Assembly: GCA_040383485.1 (NCBI GenBank)
Contig: JBEIDK010000009.1
Coordinates: 1 to 47,465, forward strand
DNA: 47,465 nucleotides
Source: JBEIDK01 sp040383485
Lineage (GTDB): Bacteria; Bacteroidota; Bacteroidia; UBA4408
Reading direction: 5' to 3'
Below, in pieces: positions 1 through 9,696 of this stretch. The notes beneath the pieces were generated by a model. That model ran no database searches, had not been told where the DNA came from, and worked only from the letters and a program-made list of their open reading frames with translations. Position 1 is the stretch's first letter; each line of letters begins with the position of its first letter. Position numbers and translations under genes: made by a program.

Positions 1-37
1 CTCAGTATTAAATAATCAATTCGAAAAAAAATAAGGC

Positions 38-1354
38 ATGTCTAAAATTTCACTAATAATCAAAAGGGAATATTTATCGAGGGTTAAGAAGCGCTCCTTT
101 ATTATAATGTCGCTAGTTGGGCCTATTTTATTTGCTGGAATATTTTTTGCGCGTTTTATGCTTGCGTTAGTGCCCGAAGAAGTTCAACTAGTGCAAGTTA
201 TTGATGAAGTAAATTTGTTTAGAGGAAAATTGGAGAATGCAAAAAATATGCAGTTCTTTTATGATGACAAATCAATTTTAGAAGCAAAAAAAGAGTTTTA
301 TAAAACAAAATACAACGTAATAGTATACATCCCTTTTAATATTATCAACTCTCAAAGCATTCAAATATTTTATAAAAAGCAGCCTGGAATAAGCTCTCAA
401 GAGTATATCAAAAACAATATATCTAAACTGTTAGAAAACTATAAACTAGTAGCTTCAGGTATTACAAGCGATAAAATTTCAGCAATAAAAACAAAAATAA
501 ATGCATCAACATCAAAATTAAATGAAACAGGCACTGAAGAAAGAAGCAGTGTAGAACTCAATACTGGACTAGGTTTTGCAGGTGGAATGCTTATTTATAT
601 TTTTATTTTCTTGTTCGGAGCCCAAGTTATGCGTGGAGTTATGGAGGAGAAAATTAATCGAGTTGTTGAGGTAATTATTTCTTCGGTAAAGCCATTTGAA
701 TTAATGATGGGCAAAATTGTTGGCGTTGCTTTAGTAGGGTTAACACAATTTTTATTGTGGGTTGTGCTCATAGCAGTTATTTCAAGCGTAGGAAGCAAAT
801 TTATTTCAGAAAAAAAGTACGATGCAGCTAACGTAAAAGCAATAGAAGAAACCTTTAAAAGTAATGCTCCTATTCAAGAAAATAACGCAATGAAAAATGT
901 AAATACTGATGAACTTTCTGAAATGCTGTCTACATTAAATATTCCATTATTAATTGGAATGTTTATATTTTATTTTCTTGGCGGATACTTACTATACGGT
1001 GCATTATTCGCCGCAATTGGTGGCGCTGTTGACAGTGAAACTGATACTCAACAATTTATGTTACCTCTTACAATTCCGCTTGTATTAGCCATTATTATTT
1101 CTCAGCAAGTAGTTGTTAACCCAACTAGTAAGATGGCTTTTTGGTTCTCAATAATTCCGTTTACCTCACCAATTGTTATGATGGCACGAATTCCATTTGG
1201 TGTACCAATTTTTGATTTAATTCTATCTTCAGTAATGCTTATACTCGGATTTATTTTTACTACTTGGTTTGCTGGTAAAATATACAGAACAGGCATTTTG
1301 ATGTACGGAAAAAAAATCACCTACAAAGAATTAGCTAAGTGGTTACGTTACTAG
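38..1354 (+). CDS. ABC-2 type transporter permease (NatB/YhaP-like)
   Basis: This is the membrane subunit of an ABC exporter in the COG1668 (NatB-like) group. The 438 residues begin with a basic, cytoplasmic stretch and a first hydrophobic helix at about 20-43. A long polar extracytoplasmic loop runs to about 175, followed by helices near 178-198, 223-247, 302-327, 340-357 and 370-412. The segment EEKINRVVEVIISSVKP after the second helix is typical of this family. The gene opens the window. A possible upstream reading frame ends in TAA at 13-15, which could be the ATP-binding partner, but only four codons are visible. Its stop lies 7 bp from the convergent stop of the PorP/SprF gene. The substrate cannot be read from the sequence. 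The family call is solid and the transported compound is unknown. Confidence 0.85.
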   Translation: MSKISLIIKREYLSRVKKRSFIIMSLVGPILFAGIFFARFMLALVPEEVQLVQVIDEVNLFRGKLENAKNMQFFYDDKSILEAKKEFYKTKYNVIVYIPFNIINSQSIQIFYKKQPGISSQEYIKNNISKLLENYKLVASGITSDKISAIKTKINASTSKLNETGTEERSSVELNTGLGFAGGMLIYIFIFLFGAQVMRGVMEEKINRVVEVIISSVKPFELMMGKIVGVALVGLTQFLLWVVLIAVISSVGSKFISEKKYDAANVKAIEETFKSNAPIQENNAMKNVNTDELSEMLSTLNIPLLIGMFIFYFLGGYLLYGALFAAIGGAVDSETDTQQFMLPLTIPLVLAIIISQQVVVNPTSKMAFWFSIIPFTSPIVMMARIPFGVPIFDLILSSVMLILGFIFTTWFAGKIYRTGILMYGKKITYKELAKWLRY

Positions 1355-1361
1355 ATTTTTT

Positions 1362-2361
1362 TTAAAAGTAAACTGGGCATGTTTGCAAATTAGATTTAAA
1401 CTCTTTGGTTTTAAAAAATTTGTATGAAACCATAATTTCTGCAGCGCCTAAACTATTGGTAGCCCTATTAAATCCAGAATAGTTTATATCGTAGCTAAAG
1501 TTGATTTCTGTTTTATTAATTGTTAAACCAGTATAAATAATAAATGCATCATTAATGCGAATGCCGCTACCCATTTTAAATGAGGTTAGTTTGCTGTTCT
1601 TAGAAAAAAGATGCGTATAAATTGCTGAAATAATCAATTGCTTATATTTTCTCTGTGAAGAATAATTCAATTCATAATTAAAAAAATTAGTCTCAGATAA
1701 TGTATGCAAGGCATTCAAATAATAATTCTGTAAATTTCCGATGGAGTTCTTGCTCGTATTTATTTTCTTAAAGAAGTACGAATTAAGTTTATAAGAATAA
1801 CCCGATTCCAATTTTATTTTTTTGGTAATTGCGTAACCCAAGGTTACACCAAAATTAGTGCTCATGTAAGAGCTTCGGTTTGAATTGAAATTTTCTCCTG
1901 AACTATTCCCACTGTCAAAACTATCACCATTAAATTGATTATTATAGTAAAGCCTATTCGGATCAAATGAAAGTATACTTAAGGCTGGCATTGCACCAAT
2001 TCCCAAATTTATTCCTGTATTTAAATAATTATTAAACCTTAAACTAAATGGTATAATAATTTGTGTAATCTGCCAACTCGCATCTCCAGCCTTATCATTC
2101 AGCATAGTAAGTCCAAATGATTTGTTCTTATGTTTTGATTCAATCGACGCTAAAAATGTGTTATACCCAACAGGCACAGTAGCATATTGATTTCTGTAAC
2201 CACACTAATTTATAATCTTCAACAAAATTTCCACAGTTAGCCGGATTATAATAGGTTCTACTTTGTGTTAAGTTGCTAAAATGAAAATCTTGACAACATA
2301 CTTTTTCATAGCTAAAACAAATATTTAGGAAAAGCAAAATATATAACCTACTTATTCTCAT
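1362..2361 (-). pseudogene. PorP/SprF-family type IX secretion membrane protein, frameshifted
   Basis: Proteins of this family are outer-membrane beta-barrels linked to T9SS and gliding. Two overlapping reading frames together make one protein of about 330 residues, the normal family length. The first (from ATG at 2361) holds a signal peptide and the conserved start QDFHFSNLTQSRTYYNPA, then FVEDYKLV. After that it runs off-family to a stop at 2161. The second frame resumes the family pattern as YRNQYATVPVGYNTFLASIE and continues through beta-strand-rich sequence to a normal C-terminus at 1362. The switch lies at about 2199-2205, where GTG is followed by TGGT before TAC. Either one base was gained or two were lost. 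There is no homopolymer there, so a simple slippage error is not obvious. It may be a true pseudogene or an assembly error. Confidence 0.8.
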
Positions 2362-2446
2362 TAATCAAATATATAAATTCATTTTCAAAAATTGTTTGCA
2401 ATTGCATTTTCAGTATTATTGAAACAATTAATTATTTCAACTCTGC

Positions 2447-3208
2447 ATGAAGCAAAATAACCAAGAAGGAATAAATATTAACAAATACATTAGTGATACG
2501 GGTGCTTGTTCGAGGCGTGAAGCTGAAAAATTTATTATTGAAGGTAGAGTAATGATCAATAATAAAGTTGCAATTCTTGGAAATAGAGTTTATGCAAATG
2601 ATGTTGTGATGCTTGATTTTGAAAAAATAAAAAGCAAAGCAGATAATATCTATATAGCCTTCAATAAGCCTGTGGGTGTTATTTGCACTACCGACTTAAA
2701 AATAAAAAACAATATTATTAGTTTTATAAATCATCCCAAAAGAATGTTCCCGATAGGAAGGTTAGACAAAGAATCGGAAGGGCTTATTTTTTTAACCAAT
2801 GATGGTAACATCGTTAATAAAATTTTAAGGGCGGGCAATAATCATGAAAAGGAATATGTTGTTACAGTCGACAAGTCATTAAATGAATGGTTTGTAGAAA
2901 AAATGTCGAATGGAATTCCAATGCTTGGCACAATTACAAACAAATGTAAAGTAGAAATATTAAGCTCAAATGTTTTTAGAATAATTCTTACCCAAGGTTT
3001 AAATAGACAAATAAGAAGAATGTGCAACTATCTTGGTTATGAAGTAAGAAAACTTAAACGTGTAAGAATTATGAACATTAGTATTAAAAATATCGCTATC
3101 GGACAATGGAGAGTTTTCTCTGAAAAGGAATTAGCAGACATATTAAAATTAGTATCAAACTCAAGTAAAACAAATACTAATTTTAATGCAGAAGACTTTG
3201 ACGATTGA
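2447..3208 (+). CDS. rluF: 23S rRNA pseudouridine(2604) synthase RluF
   Basis: This enzyme converts a uridine in 23S rRNA to pseudouridine. An S4 RNA-binding domain covers about residues 9-55, with the signature ACSRREAEKFI. The RsuA-type catalytic domain follows, with the catalytic Asp107 in GRLDKESEGLIFLTNDG and the family motif QGLNRQIRRMC. RluF rather than RluB or RsuA is favoured by ILRAGNNHEKEYVVTVD and by GTITNKCKV, which follow the remembered E. coli RluF pattern closely. The 253 residues match the family length apart from a short Asn/Asp-rich tail. The gene is monocistronic, divergent from the PorP/SprF pseudogene. The exact target base is inferred from the family, not seen. Confidence 0.88.
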   Translation: MKQNNQEGININKYISDTGACSRREAEKFIIEGRVMINNKVAILGNRVYANDVVMLDFEKIKSKADNIYIAFNKPVGVICTTDLKIKNNIISFINHPKRMFPIGRLDKESEGLIFLTNDGNIVNKILRAGNNHEKEYVVTVDKSLNEWFVEKMSNGIPMLGTITNKCKVEILSSNVFRIILTQGLNRQIRRMCNYLGYEVRKLKRVRIMNISIKNIAIGQWRVFSEKELADILKLVSNSSKTNTNFNAEDFDD

Positions 3209-3215
3209 AAAGAAG

Positions 3216-3357
3216 TTACAAACACACATCTGTTTTCACTTAACTGATTTGTGTCAGAAACAAACACACTTCTGTTTGTTTCACGCAGATGTATGACAGA
3301 AACAAGCACACATCTGATTGCTCTTGATAGATGTATGACAGGAACAAACACACATGT
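3216..3357. repeat. 42-bp imperfect tandem repeat, about 3.4 copies
   Basis: The motif ACACACATCTG recurs at 3222, 3264 (with T for A), 3306 (with G first) and 3348, exactly 42 bp apart each time. Each full unit has a second part resembling AGATGTATGACAG. The array starts about 8 bp after the rluF stop. Because 42 is a multiple of three, the minus strand is open across it and would encode a 14-residue repeat. That frame also runs back over rluF, so I do not call it a gene. Function is unknown. Confidence 0.85.
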
Positions 3358-3365
3358 CTTTGCCA

Positions 3366-3795
3366 CTACTTTACCTCTGACTTTACAACAGTATTTTGAA
3401 AGTTACTTTTCTAAAAAAAATTATTTTTAATACTTTTTTAAGATAAATAAAGATTGAATAATTTAAGTAATCTAACTAGTTATGGATATGAAAAGAAATA
3501 TAGCTACCAAGAGGATTACGTGTGCTGCAAAGGGATTAAAATAAAATTATTTAGAATGTTATCAATTAAAACTATGAATAAATGAAAATTCATATTTAAT
3601 GCTTCACATATATCAGTTTTAAAGTCAAATAATTACCTTAATAACAGAATATGATATCCTAACTTAAAAACCATAATAGCTTAAAAAAATAAAGTAGCTA
3701 TTCTTTTAGTTATTTAATAGGGTTTAAAACTTTATTAAAAACTACTACGAAATCTAAACTCATTTTCTATTTTCGCATCACGATAAATTGTAATT
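3366..3795. other. Non-coding gap before maeB
   Basis: About 430 bp of very AT-rich sequence separates the tandem repeat from maeB. I see no convincing gene, hairpin terminator or RNA family here. The only plus-strand ATG frame of note (3482-3544) would encode 20 residues with no recognisable feature. The maeB promoter presumably lies near the right end, but no clear TAnnTTTG element can be assigned. Confidence 0.5.
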
Positions 3796-6060
3796 ATGAT
3801 TAAGATTCAGAAACAAGAAGCATTAGATTATCACTCTCAAGGTCGCCCCGGTAAAATCGAAGTAATACCTACCAAGCCTACAAGTTCTCAGAGAGACTTA
3901 TCGTTAGCTTATTCTCCCGGCGTAGCAGACCCATGTTTAGCTATTGCAGAAAATGTTGATGATGTATATAAATATACTGCCAAAGGAAATTTAGTTGCAG
4001 TAATATCAAACGGAACTGCTGTTTTAGGACTTGGTGACATAGGACCAGAAGCTTCTAAACCAGTAATGGAAGGTAAAGGTTTATTATTTAAGATTTTTGC
4101 AGATATTGATGTATTCGATATTGAAGTAGATGCCAAAGATGTTGAACTATTTATCAGCACTGTAAAAGCAATTTCGCCAACTTTTGGAGGAATAAATTTA
4201 GAAGACATTAAGTCTCCCGAATGTTTTGAAATTGAAAGAAGATTAAAGGCTGAACTAAAAATTCCTATCATGCACGACGACCAGCATGGTACGGCTATAA
4301 TAACAGGTGCAGCTTTATTAAATGCTCTTGAAATAGTTGGTAAAAAAATTGATGCAGTAAAAATAGTTTTTAATGGTGCCGGTGCTTCTGCAATTTCTTG
4401 CGCAAAACTTTATTTTGCTCTTGGCGCAAAACCAGAAAATTTAGTAATGTGCGATAGTAAAGGTGTTATTCGTGCAGACCGCTCTGACTTGGATGAACAA
4501 AAAATACTATTTGCAACCAAACGAAATATCAATGATTTAGCCGAAGCTATTAAAGATGCCGATGTATTTGTTGGGCTTTCAAAAGCAAATGTAGTGAGTA
4601 AGGAAATGGTTATTAGTATGGCAGCCAACCCAATAGTTTTTGCGCTTGCTAATCCAACTCCAGAAATTTCATATGCGGACGCTATTGCAAGTAGAGAAGA
4701 TATTATAATGGCTACCGGTAGAAGTGACCATCCTAATCAAGTAAATAACGTATTAGGTTTTCCTTTTATATTTAGAGGAGCTTTAGATGTGCAAGCAACC
4801 TGCATTAATGAAGAAATGAAATTAGCTGCAGTTTATGCCATTGCAAATTTAGCTAAAGAAGTAGTTCCTGATACAGTTAACCTTGCCTATGGTGCAAAAA
4901 ACCTATCATTTGGTAAGAATTATATAATTCCAAAACCAATTGATTCAAGATTAATAACAACGGTAGCACCTGCAGTTGCAAAAGCTGCAATTAATAGCGG
5001 AGTTGCACGTAAAAAAATAACTGATTGGGATGCTTATGACAATGATTTAAGAAATAGAATGGGGCTAGATAATAAGCTCATGAAAAACATTCAAATGCGT
5101 GCAAAGCAGGATCCTCAAAGAGTTGTATTTGCTGAAGCTGACCATTATAAAATTCTTAAAGCTGCAATGCAAGTAAAAGACGAAGGCATTGCAATACCTA
5201 TTTTACTTGGAGATATTGATAAAATTAAGGCGCTTGCTGAAAGTTATAGCATTGATTTAGGTGACACTAAAATTGTTGATTGTAGGAAAGAAGATGTGAG
5301 AAGAAATTATTATGGCGATTTATTTTTTGAAAAACGTTGCAGAAGAGGTTATACCCAATTTGAGGCGCGCAAAATAATGAATGAGCGTAATTTCTTTGGT
5401 AATATGATGGTTGAAACTGGTGAAGCTGACGCACTTATTTCTGGACTTACAAGAAAATATCCAGATACCATTCGTCCTTCTCTTGAAATTATCGGAATGA
5501 AAGACAATTGCAAAAGAGTTGCTGGAATGTATTTAATGATGACAAAGCAAGGCCCTTTATTTTTTGCTGACACTACACTCAATTTAAATCCAACTTCAGA
5601 ACAGCTCGTTGAAATTGCGCTCCTTGCTTCTGAAGCAGTGTATGAATTTGGCATTACACCTCGTATAGCTATGCTTTCTTATTCTAACTTTGGTTCTTCT
5701 GAAAATTCTGAAACAAAAACGGTACGCGACGCTGTAAAAATTCTTCACGAAAAACATCCCAATGTGATTGTTGACGGAGAATTACAAGCTAACCTTGCAC
5801 TTAATACTAATTTACTAAAAGAGCAGTTCCCATTCTCTGTTTTGGCTAAAGAACGCCCTAACACCCTTATATTTCCTAATTTAGCATCAGGAAATATTGC
5901 CTATAAATTAATTCAAGAAATAGGAGGTGCAGAAGCCATTGGACCAATATTACTAGGTTTAAAAAAATCAGTTCATATTTTACAACTTGGTAGCACTGTT
6001 CGCGAAATTGTTGATATGGTTACTATTGCAGTTGTAGATGCACAAAGGAAAAAAGTATAA
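3796..6060 (+). CDS. maeB: NADP-dependent malic enzyme with phosphotransacetylase-like C-terminal domain
   Basis: The enzyme oxidatively decarboxylates malate to pyruvate and reduces NADP, linking the TCA cycle to pyruvate and NADPH supply in the cytoplasm. The 754 residues match the large MaeB type. The N-terminal malic domain includes the early motif LAYSPGVADPC and HDDQHGTA at 160-167. The Rossmann domain has VFNGAGASAISCAKL. From about residue 430 a phosphate acetyl/butyryltransferase-like domain follows, beginning RVVFAEADHYKILKAA. In known MaeB proteins this domain is regulatory (acetyl-CoA binding) rather than catalytic. The gene stands alone, with a 45-bp gap to the deaminase gene on the same strand, so read-through is possible. 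Confidence 0.93.
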   Translation: MIKIQKQEALDYHSQGRPGKIEVIPTKPTSSQRDLSLAYSPGVADPCLAIAENVDDVYKYTAKGNLVAVISNGTAVLGLGDIGPEASKPVMEGKGLLFKIFADIDVFDIEVDAKDVELFISTVKAISPTFGGINLEDIKSPECFEIERRLKAELKIPIMHDDQHGTAIITGAALLNALEIVGKKIDAVKIVFNGAGASAISCAKLYFALGAKPENLVMCDSKGVIRADRSDLDEQKILFATKRNINDLAEAIKDADVFVGLSKANVVSKEMVISMAANPIVFALANPTPEISYADAIASREDIIMATGRSDHPNQVNNVLGFPFIFRGALDVQATCINEEMKLAAVYAIANLAKEVVPDTVNLAYGAKNLSFGKNYIIPKPIDSRLITTVAPAVAKAAINSGVARKKITDWDAYDNDLRNRMGLDNKLMKNIQMRAKQDPQRVVFAEADHYKILKAAMQVKDEGIAIPILLGDIDKIKALAESYSIDLGDTKIVDCRKEDVRRNYYGDLFFEKRCRRGYTQFEARKIMNERNFFGNMMVETGEADALISGLTRKYPDTIRPSLEIIGMKDNCKRVAGMYLMMTKQGPLFFADTTLNLNPTSEQLVEIALLASEAVYEFGITPRIAMLSYSNFGSSENSETKTVRDAVKILHEKHPNVIVDGELQANLALNTNLLKEQFPFSVLAKERPNTLIFPNLASGNIAYKLIQEIGGAEAIGPILLGLKKSVHILQLGSTVREIVDMVTIAVVDAQRKKV

Positions 6061-6105
6061 TATTTATATTACTTATTATTATTCACTAAATAATACATTG
6101 AACTA

Positions 6106-6537
6106 ATGGACAAATTCATGCAACTTGCCATTGATGAAGCTAAAAAAGGTCTTCAAGAAGGCGGTATTCCAATTGGTTCAGTATTAATTAAGGATGGAGT
6201 ATTGGTGGCTAAAGGACACAATAAAAGAGTGCAAGAAAAAAATCCAATATTGCATGGAGAAATGGATTGCTTAAACAATGCAGGTCGTATAGGAAATTAT
6301 AAAAACACAACTATATATTCTACACTTATGCCTTGCTACATGTGTGCAGGTACCATTGTACAATTCAAAATAAAAAAGGTAATTGTTGGTGAGTCAAGAA
6401 CGTTTTCAGGAGCAAAAGAATTTATGATGAGTCATGGGGTTGAAGTAATTGACTTAAATTTACCTGAATGTGTTGAAATGATGGAAAATTTCATTTCTAA
6501 AAATCCAGATTTATGGAATGAAGATATAGGTGAATGA
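6106..6537 (+). CDS. Cytosine deaminase of the yeast Fcy1 type
   Basis: This is a zinc-dependent deaminase predicted to convert cytosine to uracil in pyrimidine salvage. The 143 residues carry the zinc-site motif HGE (His50, Glu52) and PCYMC (Cys77, Cys80), as in the CMP/dCMP deaminase superfamily. Several features point to yeast-type cytosine deaminase rather than TadA or guanine deaminase. These are EGGIPIGSVLI near the start, the GHN motif, the NAGR segment after the zinc His, and the C-terminus WNEDIGE. In yeast the Trp and Asp of the equivalent tail line the cytosine pocket, and both are kept here as Trp137 and Asp140. The gene sits alone between maeB and the GH3 fusion. The fold is certain and substrate assignment is a confident inference. 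Confidence 0.82.
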   Translation: MDKFMQLAIDEAKKGLQEGGIPIGSVLIKDGVLVAKGHNKRVQEKNPILHGEMDCLNNAGRIGNYKNTTIYSTLMPCYMCAGTIVQFKIKKVIVGESRTFSGAKEFMMSHGVEVIDLNLPECVEMMENFISKNPDLWNEDIGE

Positions 6538-6636
6538 TAACTTGTTTGCATCAGCATACTTCTTAATAATTCTTTGTTGAAAATTAATTTATTAGGTAAA
6601 ATAATTGTTTATGCCTAGAGGTATATTTACGAAATT

Positions 6637-9600
6637 ATGTTTCGTATTTGTAATCTCAAAATATTTATATTCTGCTTCTTATTCGCCTTTGCTGGCATAG
6701 CCTCTGAGTATAGAAATAAATTTGTGAACATCATTGATTACAACTCTAATTTGAAGCGAAAAAAGAAGAAGAAAAAAAAGAAAGTTGTAAAAAAAAAGAA
6801 GGTCAAAAGTAAACCTGTTGTTCTTAAACCCGATACAATTAGTCTAAGAAAAGAATACCCACAAGTAAATTGGGCAAAGCATGTTTTTGATGATATGACT
6901 ATTGAGGAGAAAATTGGTCAGCTTTTTATGGTAGCAGCTTATAGCAATCGTACTCAAGATCATGTAGACGCAATAAAAAAATTAGTTGAAAATTATAAAA
7001 TAGGTGGCCTCATTTTTTTTCAAGGAGGCCCAATCCGACAGGCAGCGCTAACAAATTATTATCAGAATTATTCTAAAGTCCCTTTATTTATTGCTATTGA
7101 TGGCGAATGGGGTTTGGGGATGAGGCTTGACAGTACCATTTCTTTTCCAAAACAACTTACACTAGGTGCCATCCAAAATAATGAACTTATCTATGACATG
7201 GGTACACAAATTGCTGCCGATTGCGATAGAATTGGTATGCACATTAATTTCGCTCCTGTGGCAGATGTAAATAGCAATCCCTTAAATCCAGTAATTGGTT
7301 ACAGAAGCTTTGGTGAAGACAAAAAAAATGTTGCTCTTAAAGCCTGTGCATATATGAATGGTATGCAAGACAATGGCATCATGGCTTCTGGCAAACACTT
7401 TCCTGGTCATGGCGATACTGATGTTGATTCACATAAATCATTGCCTATCCTAAATTTCACTAAAAGTAGGCTTGATAGTTTAGAGCTTTTTCCTTTCAAA
7501 ATGCTTATTGATAGTGGCATGCAGAGTATGATGGTAGCACATATCAACATTCCAATTTTGGATACTACAAAATTTTCAGCGGCATCTATTTCAAAAAATA
7601 TTGTTACCAGCTTGTTGCGTGATTCGCTTAAATTTAAAGGCTTAATTTTTACAGATGCATTAGACATGAAAGGTGTAGCAAGTAATTTCAAGCCAGGTGA
7701 AGTTGACCTTAAGGCTTTATTGGCAGGTAATGATGTGCTACTATTTCCTGAAGATGTGCCAACCGCAGTAAAAATGATTAAGGAAGCTTATGATAGTTGT
7801 CTTATTTCTATGGAAGAAATTGATGAGCATGTTAAGCGTATTTTATATTTTAAAGAAGAAGCTGGTTTATTTGCATATGAACCAATTAATTTGCAAAATA
7901 TTGAACAAGACTTAAATTCTGATTCATCAAGGTGGCTCGTGAAGAAATTATATATGAATGCATTAACGCTGCTTTCTAATAAAAAAAATATATTGCCTTT
8001 GAAGCGACTAGATACCTTAAATATTGCTACCTTAGTTATTGGTGAAACCGTGAACAGTGAATTTCAAAATACAGTTGATTTATATACAAAAGCCTCTCAC
8101 TTTCATTTACCAAATAAATTTAATGACGTATTAAGAGATTCGATTACTAGAAGTTTAAGTAGGTATAATTTAGTATTAGTTTCAATTGAAAATGCAACTA
8201 AAAAATCTGAGAATAATTTTAATGTCGGAATAGAAACTGTTGCTCTTGTTCATGAAATAAGTCAGTGCTCAAAAGTGGTTATGAACTTAATGGCAAACCC
8301 ATATTCCCTCAGTAAGTTTGTTGATGCAGAATTATTAGATGCTATTATAATGCCCTATGAAGAGAATGACATAACTGAAGAAATTGCAGCAGAATTAATC
8401 TTTGGAGGTGTCGATTCACCAGGAAAATTGCCCATCTCAGTACTTCCTCATTTTAAATTAAATTCTGGAATTAGCATTGGGAAACCAATTCGAAATCATT
8501 ATGCTATGCCTTATGAGATTGGAGTTAATGCATCTAAATTGAATAAAATTGATGAACTTATTTTGGATGCTATAAAGCAAGGTGCTATGCCCGGTTGTCA
8601 AGTATACGCTTCAAAAAATGGTAATGTTATTTACAATAAAAGTTTTGGTACTGTTTCAACAACTGACAACAGAAAAGTATCCATTTCAGATTTATATGAT
8701 GTTGCATCATTAACTAAAATTCTTGCCTCAACTGTTTCTCTCATGGAGTTATATGATGCAAAGAAGTTTAGTTTAGATGATACCTATGCTAAATATTTAC
8801 CAAGTTTAAAAGGTACCAACAAATCGTCACTTACATTTCGTGACCAACTAACACACCAAGGAAAACTAAAACCATACATCCCTTTTTGGAAAGAAAGCAT
8901 CGATACATCATTCACAAAATATAAAGTTTACAGCAAGTTTAAAACTGATACTTTTTTAATTCAAGTTGCCGATAGCATGTTTATCAATAAGAATTATGTC
9001 GACACTATTTATAAACGTATTTTAAACTCCCAACTTGAGCCTGAAAAAAAATATTTGTATAGCGACATGGGCTTTTATTTTGCCAAAGAGTTTATAGAAA
9101 CGCAATCGAATTCTACATTAGATAATTTTACGAATAAAATATATAGCAAATTAGGTATGCCATACACTACATACATGCCATTAAAAAAATATAACCGCAA
9201 TAAAATTATTCCTACAGAAAATGATTCACTCTTCAGAAAGCAACTAGTTCATGGTTATGTGCATGACCAAGGAGCGGCTATGATGGGAGGTGTTGCAGGG
9301 CATGCTGGTATCTTTTCGAATGCAAATGATATTGGAAAAATTATGCAAATGTTTTTGAACAAAGGACAATATGCAAGCGAGTTTTATATTTCTAAAAATA
9401 CTGTAAATGAATTTACTAAATGTCAATTCTGTAAAGAAGGTAATAATAGACGAGGATTAGGTTTTGATAAGCCTGAGCCAAATCCTAAAAAAGACTCTCC
9501 ATGTAGCAAACTTGCATCACTAGAAAGCTTTGGGCATAGCGGATTTACTGGCACTTTCACTTGGGCCGACCCAACAACAGGCTTAGTATATGTATTTCTT

Positions 9601-9696
9601 AGTAATAGAATTAATCCTACTACCGATAATCACAAGTTGGTCGATTTAAGTCTCAGAACTAAAATTCAAGATTTATTGTATGATGCAATAAAGTAG
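6637..9696 (+). CDS. GH3 beta-N-acetylhexosaminidase-like / beta-lactamase-fold serine hydrolase fusion
   Basis: This 1019-residue protein joins two hydrolases that probably act on cell-wall or related glycans outside the cytoplasm. A hydrophobic N-terminal segment (about 8-22) is followed by a Lys-rich linker at about 40-60. The glycoside hydrolase 3 domain starts near residue 78 and has the NagZ-type signature KHFPGHGDTDVDSH at 253-266. The expected nucleophile Asp340 lies in FTDALDMKGV. A GH3 C-terminal-like region extends to about 620. The last 380 residues are a beta-lactamase/PBP-like domain, with Ser691 and Lys694 in SLTK, a YSD in place of the usual YxN, and HSG near the end. Similar fusions occur in other Bacteroidota. 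The A-rich stretch coding for the linker is prone to slippage, but the frame is open here. Substrate is inferred. Confidence 0.85.
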   Translation: MFRICNLKIFIFCFLFAFAGIASEYRNKFVNIIDYNSNLKRKKKKKKKKVVKKKKVKSKPVVLKPDTISLRKEYPQVNWAKHVFDDMTIEEKIGQLFMVAAYSNRTQDHVDAIKKLVENYKIGGLIFFQGGPIRQAALTNYYQNYSKVPLFIAIDGEWGLGMRLDSTISFPKQLTLGAIQNNELIYDMGTQIAADCDRIGMHINFAPVADVNSNPLNPVIGYRSFGEDKKNVALKACAYMNGMQDNGIMASGKHFPGHGDTDVDSHKSLPILNFTKSRLDSLELFPFKMLIDSGMQSMMVAHINIPILDTTKFSAASISKNIVTSLLRDSLKFKGLIFTDALDMKGVASNFKPGEVDLKALLAGNDVLLFPEDVPTAVKMIKEAYDSCLISMEEIDEHVKRILYFKEEAGLFAYEPINLQNIEQDLNSDSSRWLVKKLYMNALTLLSNKKNILPLKRLDTLNIATLVIGETVNSEFQNTVDLYTKASHFHLPNKFNDVLRDSITRSLSRYNLVLVSIENATKKSENNFNVGIETVALVHEISQCSKVVMNLMANPYSLSKFVDAELLDAIIMPYEENDITEEIAAELIFGGVDSPGKLPISVLPHFKLNSGISIGKPIRNHYAMPYEIGVNASKLNKIDELILDAIKQGAMPGCQVYASKNGNVIYNKSFGTVSTTDNRKVSISDLYDVASLTKILASTVSLMELYDAKKFSLDDTYAKYLPSLKGTNKSSLTFRDQLTHQGKLKPYIPFWKESIDTSFTKYKVYSKFKTDTFLIQVADSMFINKNYVDTIYKRILNSQLEPEKKYLYSDMGFYFAKEFIETQSNSTLDNFTNKIYSKLGMPYTTYMPLKKYNRNKIIPTENDSLFRKQLVHGYVHDQGAAMMGGVAGHAGIFSNANDIGKIMQMFLNKGQYASEFYISKNTVNEFTKCQFCKEGNNRRGLGFDKPEPNPKKDSPCSKLASLESFGHSGFTGTFTWADPTTGLVYVFLSNRINPTTDNHKLVDLSLRTKIQDLLYDAIK

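Noticed and set aside
1..37. 3' end of an upstream ABC ATPase gene
   Set aside because: Only four codons and a TAA at 13-15 are visible, too little to call.
3037..3366. 109-codon minus-strand frame with a 14-residue repeat
   Set aside because: It runs antisense over the 3' end of rluF, and its repeat follows from the 42-bp DNA period. No family features or start context support it.
3482..3544. 20-codon frame in the rluF-maeB gap
   Set aside because: Too short, with no signal of coding and no context.
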